Source: CAZMRW01 sp964568805 (GTDB lineage: Bacteria > Pseudomonadota > Gammaproteobacteria > Methylococcales > Methylomonadaceae). Taken from it: DNA of 51,395 bases. Each line of letters opens with the position of its first letter. Position 1 is the stretch's first letter. Of the stretch, positions 31,835 to 40,889 are shown in pieces. The notes under the pieces are model-generated. The model worked only from the letters and a program-made list of their open reading frames with translations. It had not been told where the DNA came from and did not search any database. The stretch covers positions 1 through 51,395 of the forward strand of contig CAZMRW010000022.1 of assembly GCA_964568805.1 (NCBI GenBank), given 5' to 3'. The translations under genes and the position numbers were made by a program.

Positions 31835-33029
31835 GGCGTTTCATCCTTCTTCTGATATTGGCCTGAATGACAAAGTAATCGATGGTAGGCGCGAACATGT
31901 TCGAAAATAGAATCGCCAGCATGATGCCTTCAGGGAACGCCGGATTAACTACCCTGATCAAAACCGTCATGGCTCCAACCAAAAAACCGAAGATCCATCG
32001 GCCGGCATCGGTCATCGCGGCACTGACCGGATCAGTCGCCATATAAACCATGCCGAAAGCGAAACCGCCGGCGGTCAAATGCCAATACCACGGAAAAGCG
32101 AACATCGGATTGGTGTCACTGCCGATCACATTGAACAGCAATGAGGTTGCCAGCATGCCGATGAAAACACCGGCCATGATCCGGTATGACGCCACGCGAG
32201 TCCAAAGCAAAAACGCGGCCCCGATCAGTATTGCGAGGGTTGAGGTTTCACCCAGGCAGCCAGGTTCAAATCCGAAGAAAGATTGCATCCAGGTATAATT
32301 GGCTTTGTAAACCGCCTCCATACCGCCGTTCGCAGCCAGACCCAGCGGCGTCGCAGCGGTATAGCCGTCAACGGCGACCCAGACCGAGTCACCGGAGATC
32401 GAGGCAGGATAGGCGAAATATAAAAAAGCGCGTCCGGTCAAAGCAGGATTCAAAAAGTTTTTGCCGGTGCCGCCGAAAACTTCCTTGCCGATCACGATGC
32501 CGAAGGAAATGCCCAGGGCAACCTGCCATAACGGCATATCAGGCGGCAAGATCAATGCATAGAGCATCGACGAAACCAGAAAGCCTTCATTGACTTCATG
32601 TCCGCGTACCGTGGCGAACAAGACTTCCCAAAGACCGCCCACAGCCAGCGTCACAATATAGATAGGAAAGAAATACAGTGCGCCATGGACCAGATTGGAC
32701 AATGGGTTAATTGTGTTGTAACCGAAAATCGACATGATGACGCCGCGCCAGCCGTCGGTACCTTCCCGTCCCAATGCGTTAATCGCCACATTGGCCTGAT
32801 AACCGGTGTTGTATAAGGCCATCAGGATACAGAAAAAAGTGGCGATGACCACAAACGTCATGGTTCGTTTCAGGTCGTTGCCGTCACGAACATGGGTTGC
32901 GCCGCGCGTTACAGTAGAGGGCGTGTAAATAAAAGTATCGACCATCTCGTAGAGGCCGTAATACTTTTCGAACTTGCCGCCTGTTGTAAAATGCGGCTCT
33001 ATTTTATCTAAAAAATCTCTAGCCGACAT
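31827..33029 (-). CDS. nqrB: Na+-NQR subunit NqrB
   Basis: The main membrane subunit, 400 residues, with about ten helices. It binds riboflavin and ubiquinone and carries covalent FMN. The FMN site DGYTAATPLG is at residues 221-230, with Thr227 the expected attachment residue. NFLNPALTGRAFLYFAYP just before it is another family hallmark. The ATG at 33029 overlaps the nqrA stop by one base. The cytoplasmic N-terminal region (residues 1-55) is shared with the family. There are no apparent lesions. Covalent FMN transfer needs ApbE, which must be encoded elsewhere. Confidence 0.97.
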   Translation of the reverse strand: MSARDFLDKIEPHFTTGGKFEKYYGLYEMVDTFIYTPSTVTRGATHVRDGNDLKRTMTFVVIATFFCILMALYNTGYQANVAINALGREGTDGWRGVIMSIFGYNTINPLSNLVHGALYFFPIYIVTLAVGGLWEVLFATVRGHEVNEGFLVSSMLYALILPPDMPLWQVALGISFGIVIGKEVFGGTGKNFLNPALTGRAFLYFAYPASISGDSVWVAVDGYTAATPLGLAANGGMEAVYKANYTWMQSFFGFEPGCLGETSTLAILIGAAFLLWTRVASYRIMAGVFIGMLATSLLFNVIGSDTNPMFAFPWYWHLTAGGFAFGMVYMATDPVSAAMTDAGRWIFGFLVGAMTVLIRVVNPAFPEGIMLAILFSNMFAPTIDYFVIQANIRRRMKRHA

Positions 33030-34381
33030 TACCCTTCCTTCTCAATTTTAGTTAAATTCGCTCTTAGCACCGGACCGAAATCATGCTTGCCGGGATCGAC
33101 AAAGGTAAATAAGGACATATCTTCCTCGTCGAGCTCCAGACAACCCAGTAATTGCGCCTGGTCGGAATCGCCCACAATCAGGGATTTAAGCAGCGGCGTC
33201 GGCAGGATGTCCAGAGGCATGACGGTTTCATAGACGCCGACCGGAACAACGGCTCTGTCGCTGCCGTTTCTATTGGTCGTTAACGGGAATTTACGCGCTG
33301 ACTTACGATCCTGGCGACTTTTGATATACACATCCAGCGCAGAATATTTGTCTTTGCCCGGCACGATCCAGCCGAATAACTCGCGGGCTCGGCCTTCCTG
33401 CAAAACGGATACCTGGTTGCTGTAGAACCCCAGATAGGAGGCCCAATCGGAGGCATGATGGCCATGCAGTACCGAACCTGAAATCACGCGGTTTTCGACA
33501 TCCTGCAGTTCACCTTTGATCAGATCGTCGGTATTGGCACCGACGCGTGTGCGGATCAACCTGGGATTTTTAACGGTTGGGCCCGCCAATGAAATCACTC
33601 TTTCGACATTCAGTTTGCCGCTAGTAAACAAGGCGCCAATCGCCATTACGGCCTGATAATTGAGATGCCAGACACTCTTATCCGCACTGACCGGATCGAT
33701 AAAATGAATATGGGTACTAGGCAAGCCAGCCGGGTGAGGACCGGAAAAATCGGCGACAGTTACCGCGGCATTGCCGGTGGGAATCTCGGCTCCGACAGCT
33801 TTACAAACATAGGTCTTGCCGTCGGTCAATTTGGCGATCACAGTCAGGCCGTTGGCAAAATCGCCGGCCCGGGCTTTGATAATAACGGACGGATCGGCCG
33901 CCAGCGGACTGGTGTCGATGGCCGTGACGAAAATGGAATGAGGTTTTTTGTCGACAGATGGTATCTTGCCGTACGGACGAGTGCGCAACGCGGTCCACAA
34001 TCCTGAAAGTAACAGGTTTTGCTTGATTTGCTCCTCACTTAGACTGCTGAGCTCGGTTTCCTTATATTTTGAAAAGGTGATCTGCTCATCGCCTTTCAAT
34101 TCTATGACAACAGAGTGCAATACCCGTTTTGCGCCACGGTTGATTGCAGTCACGACACCGGCACCTGGCGCGGTAAAATTAACTCCAGGATTTTTTTTGT
34201 CAGTAAAGAGAGTCTGACCCAGTTTAACGGAATCACCTTCACTGACCATCATGGTCGGCTTCATGCCGACATAATCCACACCCAGAACGGCAACGCTCTT
34301 GACCTCATTGCCTTGCTCAATTGCTTGTCTGGGTCCTCCGCTGATAGGCAGATCCAAACCTTTTTTAATAGTAAATTGCAT
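33029..34381 (-). CDS. nqrA: Na+-NQR subunit NqrA
   Basis: A soluble cytoplasmic-side subunit that contacts NqrB near the ubiquinone site, 450 residues. The start is the ATG at 34381 (MQFTIKKGLDLPISGGPRQA), the standard NqrA N-terminus. The open frame upstream to 34477 has unrelated, Trp/Phe-rich codons and no family similarity. Downstream features are RRPYGKIPSVDKKPHSIFV-like spacing and GVYETVMPLDILPTPLLKSL near the end, both typical of NqrA and RnfC relatives. LGCLELDEEDMSLFTFVDPGKHDFG closes the domain. It is the first gene of the operon. The 466 bases upstream hold its promoter, although I cannot point to it. Confidence 0.96.
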   Translation of the reverse strand: MQFTIKKGLDLPISGGPRQAIEQGNEVKSVAVLGVDYVGMKPTMMVSEGDSVKLGQTLFTDKKNPGVNFTAPGAGVVTAINRGAKRVLHSVVIELKGDEQITFSKYKETELSSLSEEQIKQNLLLSGLWTALRTRPYGKIPSVDKKPHSIFVTAIDTSPLAADPSVIIKARAGDFANGLTVIAKLTDGKTYVCKAVGAEIPTGNAAVTVADFSGPHPAGLPSTHIHFIDPVSADKSVWHLNYQAVMAIGALFTSGKLNVERVISLAGPTVKNPRLIRTRVGANTDDLIKGELQDVENRVISGSVLHGHHASDWASYLGFYSNQVSVLQEGRARELFGWIVPGKDKYSALDVYIKSRQDRKSARKFPLTTNRNGSDRAVVPVGVYETVMPLDILPTPLLKSLIVGDSDQAQLLGCLELDEEDMSLFTFVDPGKHDFGPVLRANLTKIEKEG

Positions 34382-34847
34382 AGTTAATAAGCCTGCTCTC
34401 CAAACAAGTTGCGGCGAAATCATCCCATCATTCCAAACAAAAACAAAATAAGAGATGCATTCGTAAAACTTTCGCATTACACCACAAAATCATCGTTTTC
34501 TCAACAGACATCCGTCCAATTATTGAGCGGCACAAATCCGCCAATCGTTAAAACTCCTGGTCTCGCCTGCAGTTACGTTAAGCTCTTTGCTGGCCCATTA
34601 AGCCTAATGAGCAAGCTATCCCCTGCAAATGAAGCTTGCTGAAAAATGATACCGTCCTGGTGGTATTGGGAGTTACCGCATAATCCGGGCAATATCCGGA
34701 AGAACCCGCTAAGGTTTATGCAAAAACCGAGATAGTTTTTAATAACTCGAAGTTGAGTTGTTGTATCATAGAATTCCGGATTTCATGGGATGATTTCTTT
34801 CACTGCTGCAAGAAACCTCATGCATTTTTTATCAATCGGAGACATGA
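34382..34847. other. nqrA-flavin reductase divergent intergenic region
   Basis: A 466-base gap between the divergent starts of nqrA and the flavin reductase, so it should contain both promoters. It is AT-rich. A GGAGAGCAGG run lies just ahead of nqrA and a GGAGA motif precedes the flavin reductase ATG. I could not find a clear sigma-70 pair or a known operator. The small open frame at 34409-34642 has no recognisable content. Confidence 0.4.
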
Positions 34848-35333
34848 ATGGCTGTAAGCGGAGATGAATTCAAAAGGGCCCTGCAATTATGGGCCAGCGG
34901 CGTTGCTGTGGTTATCACAAAATCTGAAAAATATGGGCTCCAAGGGATGACGGTAACCGCTTTTTCGAGCGTTTCAATCGATCCTCCGCAAATTTTGGTT
35001 TGTATCAATAAATCCGCCGATACCGGAGAAGGCATAAAGGAAAGCGGACGCTTTTCCGTTAATTTATTAAAAACCGGTCAGGATGATATTTCCAATCAAT
35101 TTGCCGGCGGCAGCAGCCAACAACAACGGTTTGAAAATACGGCATGGGAAACGGGAACTTCGGGAACTCCCATTTTGAGTGACAGCCTTATGTCCCTGGA
35201 TTGCGAAGTCGTTGAAATGCTTATTTCCGGCACACATATCATTATCATAGGTGAAGTCCAGAATACAATTTGTCGCTCAGGCGGACCGCTTCTATATTAT
35301 CGGGGAGCTTACCGTAAACTGGAATCTGATTAA
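34848..35333 (+). CDS. flavin reductase family (FMN-binding split barrel) protein
   Basis: 161 residues of the flavin-reductase-like domain. The N-terminal helix FKRALQLWASGVAVVIT is followed by GMTVTAFSSVSIDPPQILVCI, the FMN-binding signature of the family (G-x-T-x-(S/T)-(A/S)-F-x-S(V/L)-S-x-x-P). FSVNLLKTGQDDISNQFAG follows, and the end GPLLYYRGAYRKL matches the final strand. Such enzymes supply reduced flavin to two-component monooxygenases or act as FMN-containing reductases. No oxygenase partner is adjacent, so the substrate partner is unknown. A good ribosome site (GGAGA) precedes the ATG. A perfect 10-bp hairpin follows the stop. Confidence 0.9.
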   Translation: MAVSGDEFKRALQLWASGVAVVITKSEKYGLQGMTVTAFSSVSIDPPQILVCINKSADTGEGIKESGRFSVNLLKTGQDDISNQFAGGSSQQQRFENTAWETGTSGTPILSDSLMSLDCEVVEMLISGTHIIIIGEVQNTICRSGGPLLYYRGAYRKLESD

Positions 35334-35340
35334 TTGTAGA

Positions 35341-35363
35341 CAAACGGCTGGTACAGCCGTTTG
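35341..35363. terminator. perfect hairpin after the flavin reductase gene
   Basis: CAAACGGCTG (35341-35350), a three-base loop GTA, then CAGCCGTTTG (35354-35363): a perfect 10-bp stem seven bases after the stop. No long T run follows (TTGGTTCG), so it is not a textbook intrinsic terminator. It may stabilise the mRNA end or separate this transcript from the convergent channel gene. Confidence 0.5.
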
Positions 35364-35456
35364 GTTCGAGTCTTACTGCCATGGTATATAAACAGAGAAG
35401 ACCATCATCGCGTTAACAGTATGTCTTTGAAACTCTCAAACTAAACATCCTGTCGG

Positions 35457-38400
35457 TCAAAATACAATTCTATTCGAAAGATCCATATTCTTGTTGTTTC
35501 CGCTGCCCGGTGCGCTTGCATCGAATTTGTGCTCAACAGAATGGACGTGGACTTCGCGCTGTGGAAATGGAATGGATATGTTATTTTCCCGAAACGCTTT
35601 TTCCAGCCTAACATGTAATTCATGAGTCACCGGCAGCCGATCCGATAATTCATTGACAAAAATACGAATCGAGAAATCAAGCGAACTTTCACCGAATCCA
35701 ATCAGCAACACACTCGGTGCCGGATCAGAAAGCACTTTGGACGTCGCCTTTACTGTTTCCATCATGACTTTATGAGCCAGATCGACACTGGAATCATAAG
35801 CAATGGAAACGGGTATCACGACACGGGTTATGGCGTCGCTGAGAGTCCAGTTAACCAGTTGACTGGTGATAAAGGTTTTATTGGGAACAATCAGCTCTTT
35901 CTGATCCCAATCGATCAGGGTGGTGGCGCGCATTTGAATACGGCTGACCTTGCCGGTGACATCTCCGATGGTAACGGTATCGCCGATTCGGATCGGGCGC
36001 TCGAATAACAAGATGATGCCGGATACAAGATTTGCAAATATTTCCTGTAAACCGAAACCCAAGCCGACACTGAACGCAGCAACCAGCCATTGCACTTCTG
36101 ACCAACTGCCGCCCATTTCATTGGCGACACAGACAAAACCAATGGCGATCAGGAAATATGTTGCGAGTTGATTGACCGCATAACGCCCCCCGGCCTCTAT
36201 CGGCAGGCGTCTGAATACCAGCAATTCCATGACCCCGGAAAAGTTTCGGACCGATACCACCGTGATAAACACATACAAGCCGGCAAGCATCAAATTGGCC
36301 AGCGTTATCGGTTGATAGATTTCCTGAGCATCAATTTTAACGATATGCTTCCAGAGTACGATACGTTCCAGGAATGAAAAAGCCGGCAGTATATTTTTCC
36401 AAATGATCCAAAAACCGGCTAATACGCTGAATCCGGTAAAAACATTCAACAACTTGATCGTTTGAGCGTTTATTTTGGGTATGTCAATAAGTTGTTCATC
36501 AATCGGTATGATGGGTTCATCCCCTCCGGCTACCGCAGGTTTTTCGGCTTGCGTGGCGGCTTTTCTTTTCTGCCGGGCGTTTTTCAAAGCCATTTGACGA
36601 TTAACCAAAGTCAGCCAACGTATCACCAACTCATAGATAACCATCAGCACAAAACCCAAACGAAGTGTGATGATTAATTTTTGTTGCAATTCCAAAGCGC
36701 TTAAATAATAGCCTGCTACTGCAAAACCTATGACGATCCACGGAATGCCGATTACCGCCGGATACCAGACATAACGCAAACGATTGCCCCAGCCCTCGGG
36801 ATGAGACTTGAGATGATTTTGTAACAAACCATCGTCAGGCTTTAGCGCTCGACCGAAAAAAACCGACATCGCTATCATGATAAAAATAAGCGCCAAACGC
36901 CCCAGGCTATCGCCATACAGTGAAATTTTCGATGCGCCAGTGGCGATGATAATAAAAATACCCGGCACGACGATAAAACGTATCCAGGCGACCTGTTTGC
37001 GCAGTAAGGCTGCGTTTTGAGCCTGCCATTGGAAATGTTTGCAGGCTATACCGCCCGGCGCAAACAGGCGATAAAAAAACTGCAGCATAAACAAGGGGAT
37101 CGATGCGCCCTGCAAACCTTCCCCTACCGATCTGCTGAAATCGGCGACATGGAAATCGCTGCTCAAAATCCAGCCGAAAAAGTAAATAAGAAGAGGCAAT
37201 GGCGCAATCATAATTAACGTATAGGCCAGGGCTTTCGACGTGTAATTAAAATTGTCGCTATATATTTTTTCTACTTTATCCGAGATAGCGGTTAAACGAT
37301 ACTTGGCCCAGTTTCTGCAAAAACGCAAAAAAAGAAAGCTTATCAGCGCAATCAGGGTCAAAAATAAATTCTCGTAAGCGATATGAATCACATCCTGTAT
37401 CACTGACGTCCAGTTAACCGGCGATAACAGCCATTGTATGGAATGATACAGACCAAGCAGGTAAGCCGTATTGACGGGCTCGGAACTGGGCACCCACAAC
37501 AAGCGCTGGTCCAGAAAATCGGCGAATTTATCAGCCTGGGCGTGCAATTGCTGTCTGGCAAAATCAACATCGCCCAGTGTTCTCAAATACGTTGTATAAG
37601 CATTGGAAAGTTTATTGAGTACGTCCTTTTGGTTATTCAGCAATACCCTCAATTCCGCCTGTATCATCATGCGCTGGTCTGAAGGCAAGGTTTGATCCAC
37701 CTCGAATCGCATCATGTCCTTCAACTGGCTGTCGATATCCATAAAACTTTTCAGCTTTTCTTCGACACCCAGCTGATCGAGGCTGGTTGAAGCAGTCTCC
37801 TTCTGAATATTTTCGGATTGCAGAGCGAATTGATCCTGATTCGCTAAATTGCGTCGTTGTTCCCGAAGAATCCTGCCAAGGGCAGGACTGAGTCCGGCAA
37901 GGCTGATTTTCTGTTCAGCGCTTTTAAAATCATTACTGATTTCAGTAGCTTCTTCATCAAATCTGTGTTTTTGTTCCTCATATTTTTCAATTTTGGAACT
38001 TATTGTTTGCAGGTCGCGGCTGTATTTTATGTTTTCACGGGTGATCGTCTGAATAAGAACGTGTTTGCCGGAAAGCTCTCTTTCAGCTTGGCTAAGCGCA
38101 TCCTGGATTTCTTTCGCCTGCTGTTGCCTGCGCTCGGATAACAGGTTTTCTATTGCGGCGATAAGCGGACCAAGATCATTCTTTTTTACTTCCAGCCACT
38201 GCAGTTCAGCTTTAATTTGTTCAACTCGAGCCGGATTACTGACGGCTTCGGCATCCAGCATTTTTAATTCGGCAGTTCTGGAGTCGATCAGTGCTCTTAA
38301 CTGAAATTGCTTCGCTTCCAACTCCAGTTTCGAATTCGGACCGGCATCGGTCATTTCAAGCTGTTTTTGCGCTTCCTCAATATCCAGTTTTGCCGCTACC

Positions 38401-38936
38401 GTTTCTTCCCGGATTAATTGCGGCCGGCTGTTGTGTAAAACCAGTTCGGCTTCTTTTTTCCTGATCTGATCGTCCAGGTTGCTGACTTTGCCTTTCTCAA
38501 GGATGAGCCGCTGTTCAAGTTCTTCGGTAAGTATCCCATTAAAATCCTCAAGCTTCTGTTTAGCCTGTTTTTGTTGGTTTAGCTCGATTTCTTTGAGAAG
38601 TTTCCGGGTTTGCTCGGGTGCGGACTTGATGGCTTTCTTGAAATCAGCCGTTTGAGCATTAAATTTTTCAATATTGCCTAAATAATCTTCCGCAGCCTGG
38701 TAGGTGGACAGCAGCTTGGTTTTTAACGCGTCATCAATCCCTTGCCTGGCCTTAACCGCTTCAATTTTAGCCTGCAGCGACTTTTCATTGATCTCTATCG
38801 ATGCAATGGATTCTTCCTTGCTGTCGGACGCAGCTAAAATTGCCCATAAATCAGAAGAAGCAACCATCCAAAAAAACATGACCAGGAGGGACGGGGCAAT
38901 TCTGAATCGAAAGCAATAACGATCAATAAATTTCAT
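35457..38936 (-). CDS. large MscS-family mechanosensitive channel (MscK/KefA-like)
   Basis: 1159 residues, organised like MscK. A signal peptide (residues 1-32, ending SSDLWA) precedes a long periplasmic part (about 40-500) that is mostly coiled coil (Gln/Glu/Lys/Leu-rich). About ten membrane helices follow (about 520-960). The MscS core then contains VAAFSVGLGFGLQEIFANLVSGIILLF, the pore helix with its Gly/Ala-rich pattern, and FERPIRIGDTVTIGDVTGKV, the beta domain signature. The cytoplasmic cage closes the protein at its C-terminus. Such channels release solutes on hypo-osmotic shock. The start is ATG 38936 (MKFIDRYC), with an upstream non-ATG start as an alternative. The end is slightly longer than usual, with a polar Gly/Asn tail. 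Confidence 0.9.
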   Translation of the reverse strand: MKFIDRYCFRFRIAPSLLVMFFWMVASSDLWAILAASDSKEESIASIEINEKSLQAKIEAVKARQGIDDALKTKLLSTYQAAEDYLGNIEKFNAQTADFKKAIKSAPEQTRKLLKEIELNQQKQAKQKLEDFNGILTEELEQRLILEKGKVSNLDDQIRKKEAELVLHNSRPQLIREETVAAKLDIEEAQKQLEMTDAGPNSKLELEAKQFQLRALIDSRTAELKMLDAEAVSNPARVEQIKAELQWLEVKKNDLGPLIAAIENLLSERRQQQAKEIQDALSQAERELSGKHVLIQTITRENIKYSRDLQTISSKIEKYEEQKHRFDEEATEISNDFKSAEQKISLAGLSPALGRILREQRRNLANQDQFALQSENIQKETASTSLDQLGVEEKLKSFMDIDSQLKDMMRFEVDQTLPSDQRMMIQAELRVLLNNQKDVLNKLSNAYTTYLRTLGDVDFARQQLHAQADKFADFLDQRLLWVPSSEPVNTAYLLGLYHSIQWLLSPVNWTSVIQDVIHIAYENLFLTLIALISFLFLRFCRNWAKYRLTAISDKVEKIYSDNFNYTSKALAYTLIMIAPLPLLIYFFGWILSSDFHVADFSRSVGEGLQGASIPLFMLQFFYRLFAPGGIACKHFQWQAQNAALLRKQVAWIRFIVVPGIFIIIATGASKISLYGDSLGRLALIFIMIAMSVFFGRALKPDDGLLQNHLKSHPEGWGNRLRYVWYPAVIGIPWIVIGFAVAGYYLSALELQQKLIITLRLGFVLMVIYELVIRWLTLVNRQMALKNARQKRKAATQAEKPAVAGGDEPIIPIDEQLIDIPKINAQTIKLLNVFTGFSVLAGFWIIWKNILPAFSFLERIVLWKHIVKIDAQEIYQPITLANLMLAGLYVFITVVSVRNFSGVMELLVFRRLPIEAGGRYAVNQLATYFLIAIGFVCVANEMGGSWSEVQWLVAAFSVGLGFGLQEIFANLVSGIILLFERPIRIGDTVTIGDVTGKVSRIQMRATTLIDWDQKELIVPNKTFITSQLVNWTLSDAITRVVIPVSIAYDSSVDLAHKVMMETVKATSKVLSDPAPSVLLIGFGESSLDFSIRIFVNELSDRLPVTHELHVRLEKAFRENNISIPFPQREVHVHSVEHKFDASAPGSGNNKNMDLSNRIVF

Positions 38937-39017
38937 TTTATATAGCAAGCAACAGACAATTGAAAAGGGTTTTGAGGCATGGCAATGCGGAAAGTCAATT
39001 AAACTCCGCCGATGCGC

Positions 39018-40418
39018 TTAGATTGATATTTTTTCCCCGACCTTGGGGATATTGGCAGTCCAACGCATACGATGAAAACAGGTTTGCAATGATAATACCG
39101 CCAGCTTCTCACCGTGTATCAGATACAGACGTGGTCTGGGTGGCTTAAAATTATCCGCCCATTTCAATAGCTGGCTCTGATCGGCATGAGCGCTTAACGC
39201 ACCCAGCGTATGAATGGTAGCCGCCATATTGATATCAGCTCCCAAAATTTTGATATGCGTTTTTTTGCCGTCGACAATGGTTCTGCCCAGGGTTCCTTCA
39301 GCCTGAAAACCTGCAATAATGATATGGGCATTACGTCTCCATAAATTGTATTTAAGATGATGGCGAATGCGCCCGCCGGTACACATGCCGCTTCCGGCAA
39401 TAATGATGACGCCGCCTGCTATCCTGTTGACAGCCATCGATTCTTCGGCAGTTTCGGTATAGATCAAACCGGGCAGCCATGCTTGCCATCCGGACGGAGA
39501 AATTCGGGTAAATTCAGGATCATCGATATTGAATAAATGAGTATTCTCGGCATAGATATGACTGGCACTGATAGCCATCGGACTGTCCAGATAGATCTTC
39601 TGTTGCGGCAGTTCGCCCTGCCGCCTGAGTTTGCCCAGCCAATAGATCAGATCCTGCGTCCGCCCGACAGCAAAAGCAGGGATAATCACATTACCTCCGC
39701 TTTCAGCCGCGGCTTTCAGCGCATCCCGTAACTCATCCAGCGTATTATCGAGCGGTTTATGGTCCCGATCGCCATAAGTCGATTCCAGCAATAGCACATC
39801 CGCTTCTGTCATGACAGCCGGATCGCGCAGCAAAGGCGATTTCGGGTTGCCTAAATCGCCGGAAAACACGAAGGTTTTTACATCATTATTTTCCTTAATC
39901 CGCAAGCGCACAATGGCAGAACCCAAAATATGTCCGGCTTCATGAAACGAAACACTGATGTCCGGATGTATTTCAGTTTCTACGCCATAGTCAAACGAAC
40001 GCCGCAAGGTCAGCAATTTTTCCACGTCGTCCAGTGTAAAAAGAGGTTCCAGTAATTTTTTCCCTGCCCGCTCTCTGCGTTTATTCTCCCATTCGATATC
40101 CCGCAATTCGAGATTAGCCGCATCCCGGAGCATAAGCTCCAGCAGCGGAAAGCTTGCCGGTGTCAGATACACCGGCCCATTAAACCCATCTTTGACCAGT
40201 TTGGGCAGTCGCCCGCAATGATCAAGATGCGCATGGGAAAGAACCACTGCATCAATATCGCCCGGACGAAAAGGAAAATCCTCTGAATTTTGCTTTTCCG
40301 TTTCTCTTGATCCCTGAAATAGGCCGCAATCAAGCAGAATGCGACTGGCATTTGTTTCCAGTAAATAGCAGGAACCGGTTACCTGTCCGGTAGCGCCTAA
40401 AAATGTTAATGATGTCAT
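39018..40418 (-). CDS. beta-CASP metallo-beta-lactamase fold hydrolase (CPSF73/RNase J-like)
   Basis: 466 residues of the COG1236 type. The N-terminal LTFLGATGQVTGSCYLLE and the zinc motif HAHLDHCG (His62, His64, Asp66, His67) identify the MBL domain. Further ligands fall in HEAGHILGSA and FSGDLGNPKSPLLRDP. The beta-CASP insert contains LLLESTYGDRDH and PAFAVGRTQDL. The C-terminal RMMBL part reads GALSAHADQSQLLKWAD and RLYLIHGE, with the last ligand His. Archaeal and eukaryotic relatives are RNA endo/exonucleases; bacterial members are presumed RNases, although a role in DNA processing is also conceivable. The ATG at 40418 overlaps the end of a small upstream frame by ATGA. Confidence 0.92.
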   Translation of the reverse strand: MTSLTFLGATGQVTGSCYLLETNASRILLDCGLFQGSRETEKQNSEDFPFRPGDIDAVVLSHAHLDHCGRLPKLVKDGFNGPVYLTPASFPLLELMLRDAANLELRDIEWENKRRERAGKKLLEPLFTLDDVEKLLTLRRSFDYGVETEIHPDISVSFHEAGHILGSAIVRLRIKENNDVKTFVFSGDLGNPKSPLLRDPAVMTEADVLLLESTYGDRDHKPLDNTLDELRDALKAAAESGGNVIIPAFAVGRTQDLIYWLGKLRRQGELPQQKIYLDSPMAISASHIYAENTHLFNIDDPEFTRISPSGWQAWLPGLIYTETAEESMAVNRIAGGVIIIAGSGMCTGGRIRHHLKYNLWRRNAHIIIAGFQAEGTLGRTIVDGKKTHIKILGADINMAATIHTLGALSAHADQSQLLKWADNFKPPRPRLYLIHGEKLAVLSLQTCFHRMRWTANIPKVGEKISI

Positions 40419-40600
40419 GGAGATTCCTTTATAGAGATTATCCCGATTCTTTTAGAGGAATCTCTTCCTGGGGGAGAAAATTCAACCACAGTGCAATCGG
40501 AACAAGCATGCTCAGTATTTTTCATTTTAGCCGTTTTAGAAGCGAAAAAAACGTGCCGGGCGAACAATTTAAATAGAACGGTTTCCTGACGATCTTTCAT
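40415..40600 (-). CDS. possible small protein upstream of the MBL hydrolase
   Basis: A 61-residue frame from ATG 40600 ending in TGA at 40417-40415, which overlaps the ATG of the MBL hydrolase (ATGA). The sequence contains a Cys-x-x-Cys (ACSDC) and is otherwise basic. I do not recognise a family and the ribosome site is poor. The overlap is the only support, and it may be a chance frame. Confidence 0.3.
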   Translation of the reverse strand: MKDRQETVLFKLFARHVFFASKTAKMKNTEHACSDCTVVEFSPPGRDSSKRIGIISIKESP

Positions 40601-40889
40601 GACCAACAGATTCAAGGCAATTTATCTCTTATTACGGTTTCGTTGATGGTAGTATTATTACATCATCCTGGGAAGTAATTAACTTATACTTAAACAGGCA
40701 TTATAAACGGCGTAATCCTGCTTACGCCATGGAGAGCGCTCTGCGCCTGAGTGACGGCATCAGTAGGTCAATGCAAGGGTTGAGATGCACTGATACAAAA
40801 AAGAAATTCTATTGAGAACATTAAGATGAACAGTTTCGGGTTGATATGGCCATTGATCATATCAAATGATTCTATAAAGGGAATTCATT

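Noticed and set aside
34382..34477. N-terminal extension of NqrA in the long open frame
   Set aside because: The family start is MQFTIKKGLDLP at 34381. The upstream codons are hydrophobic and unlike any NqrA.
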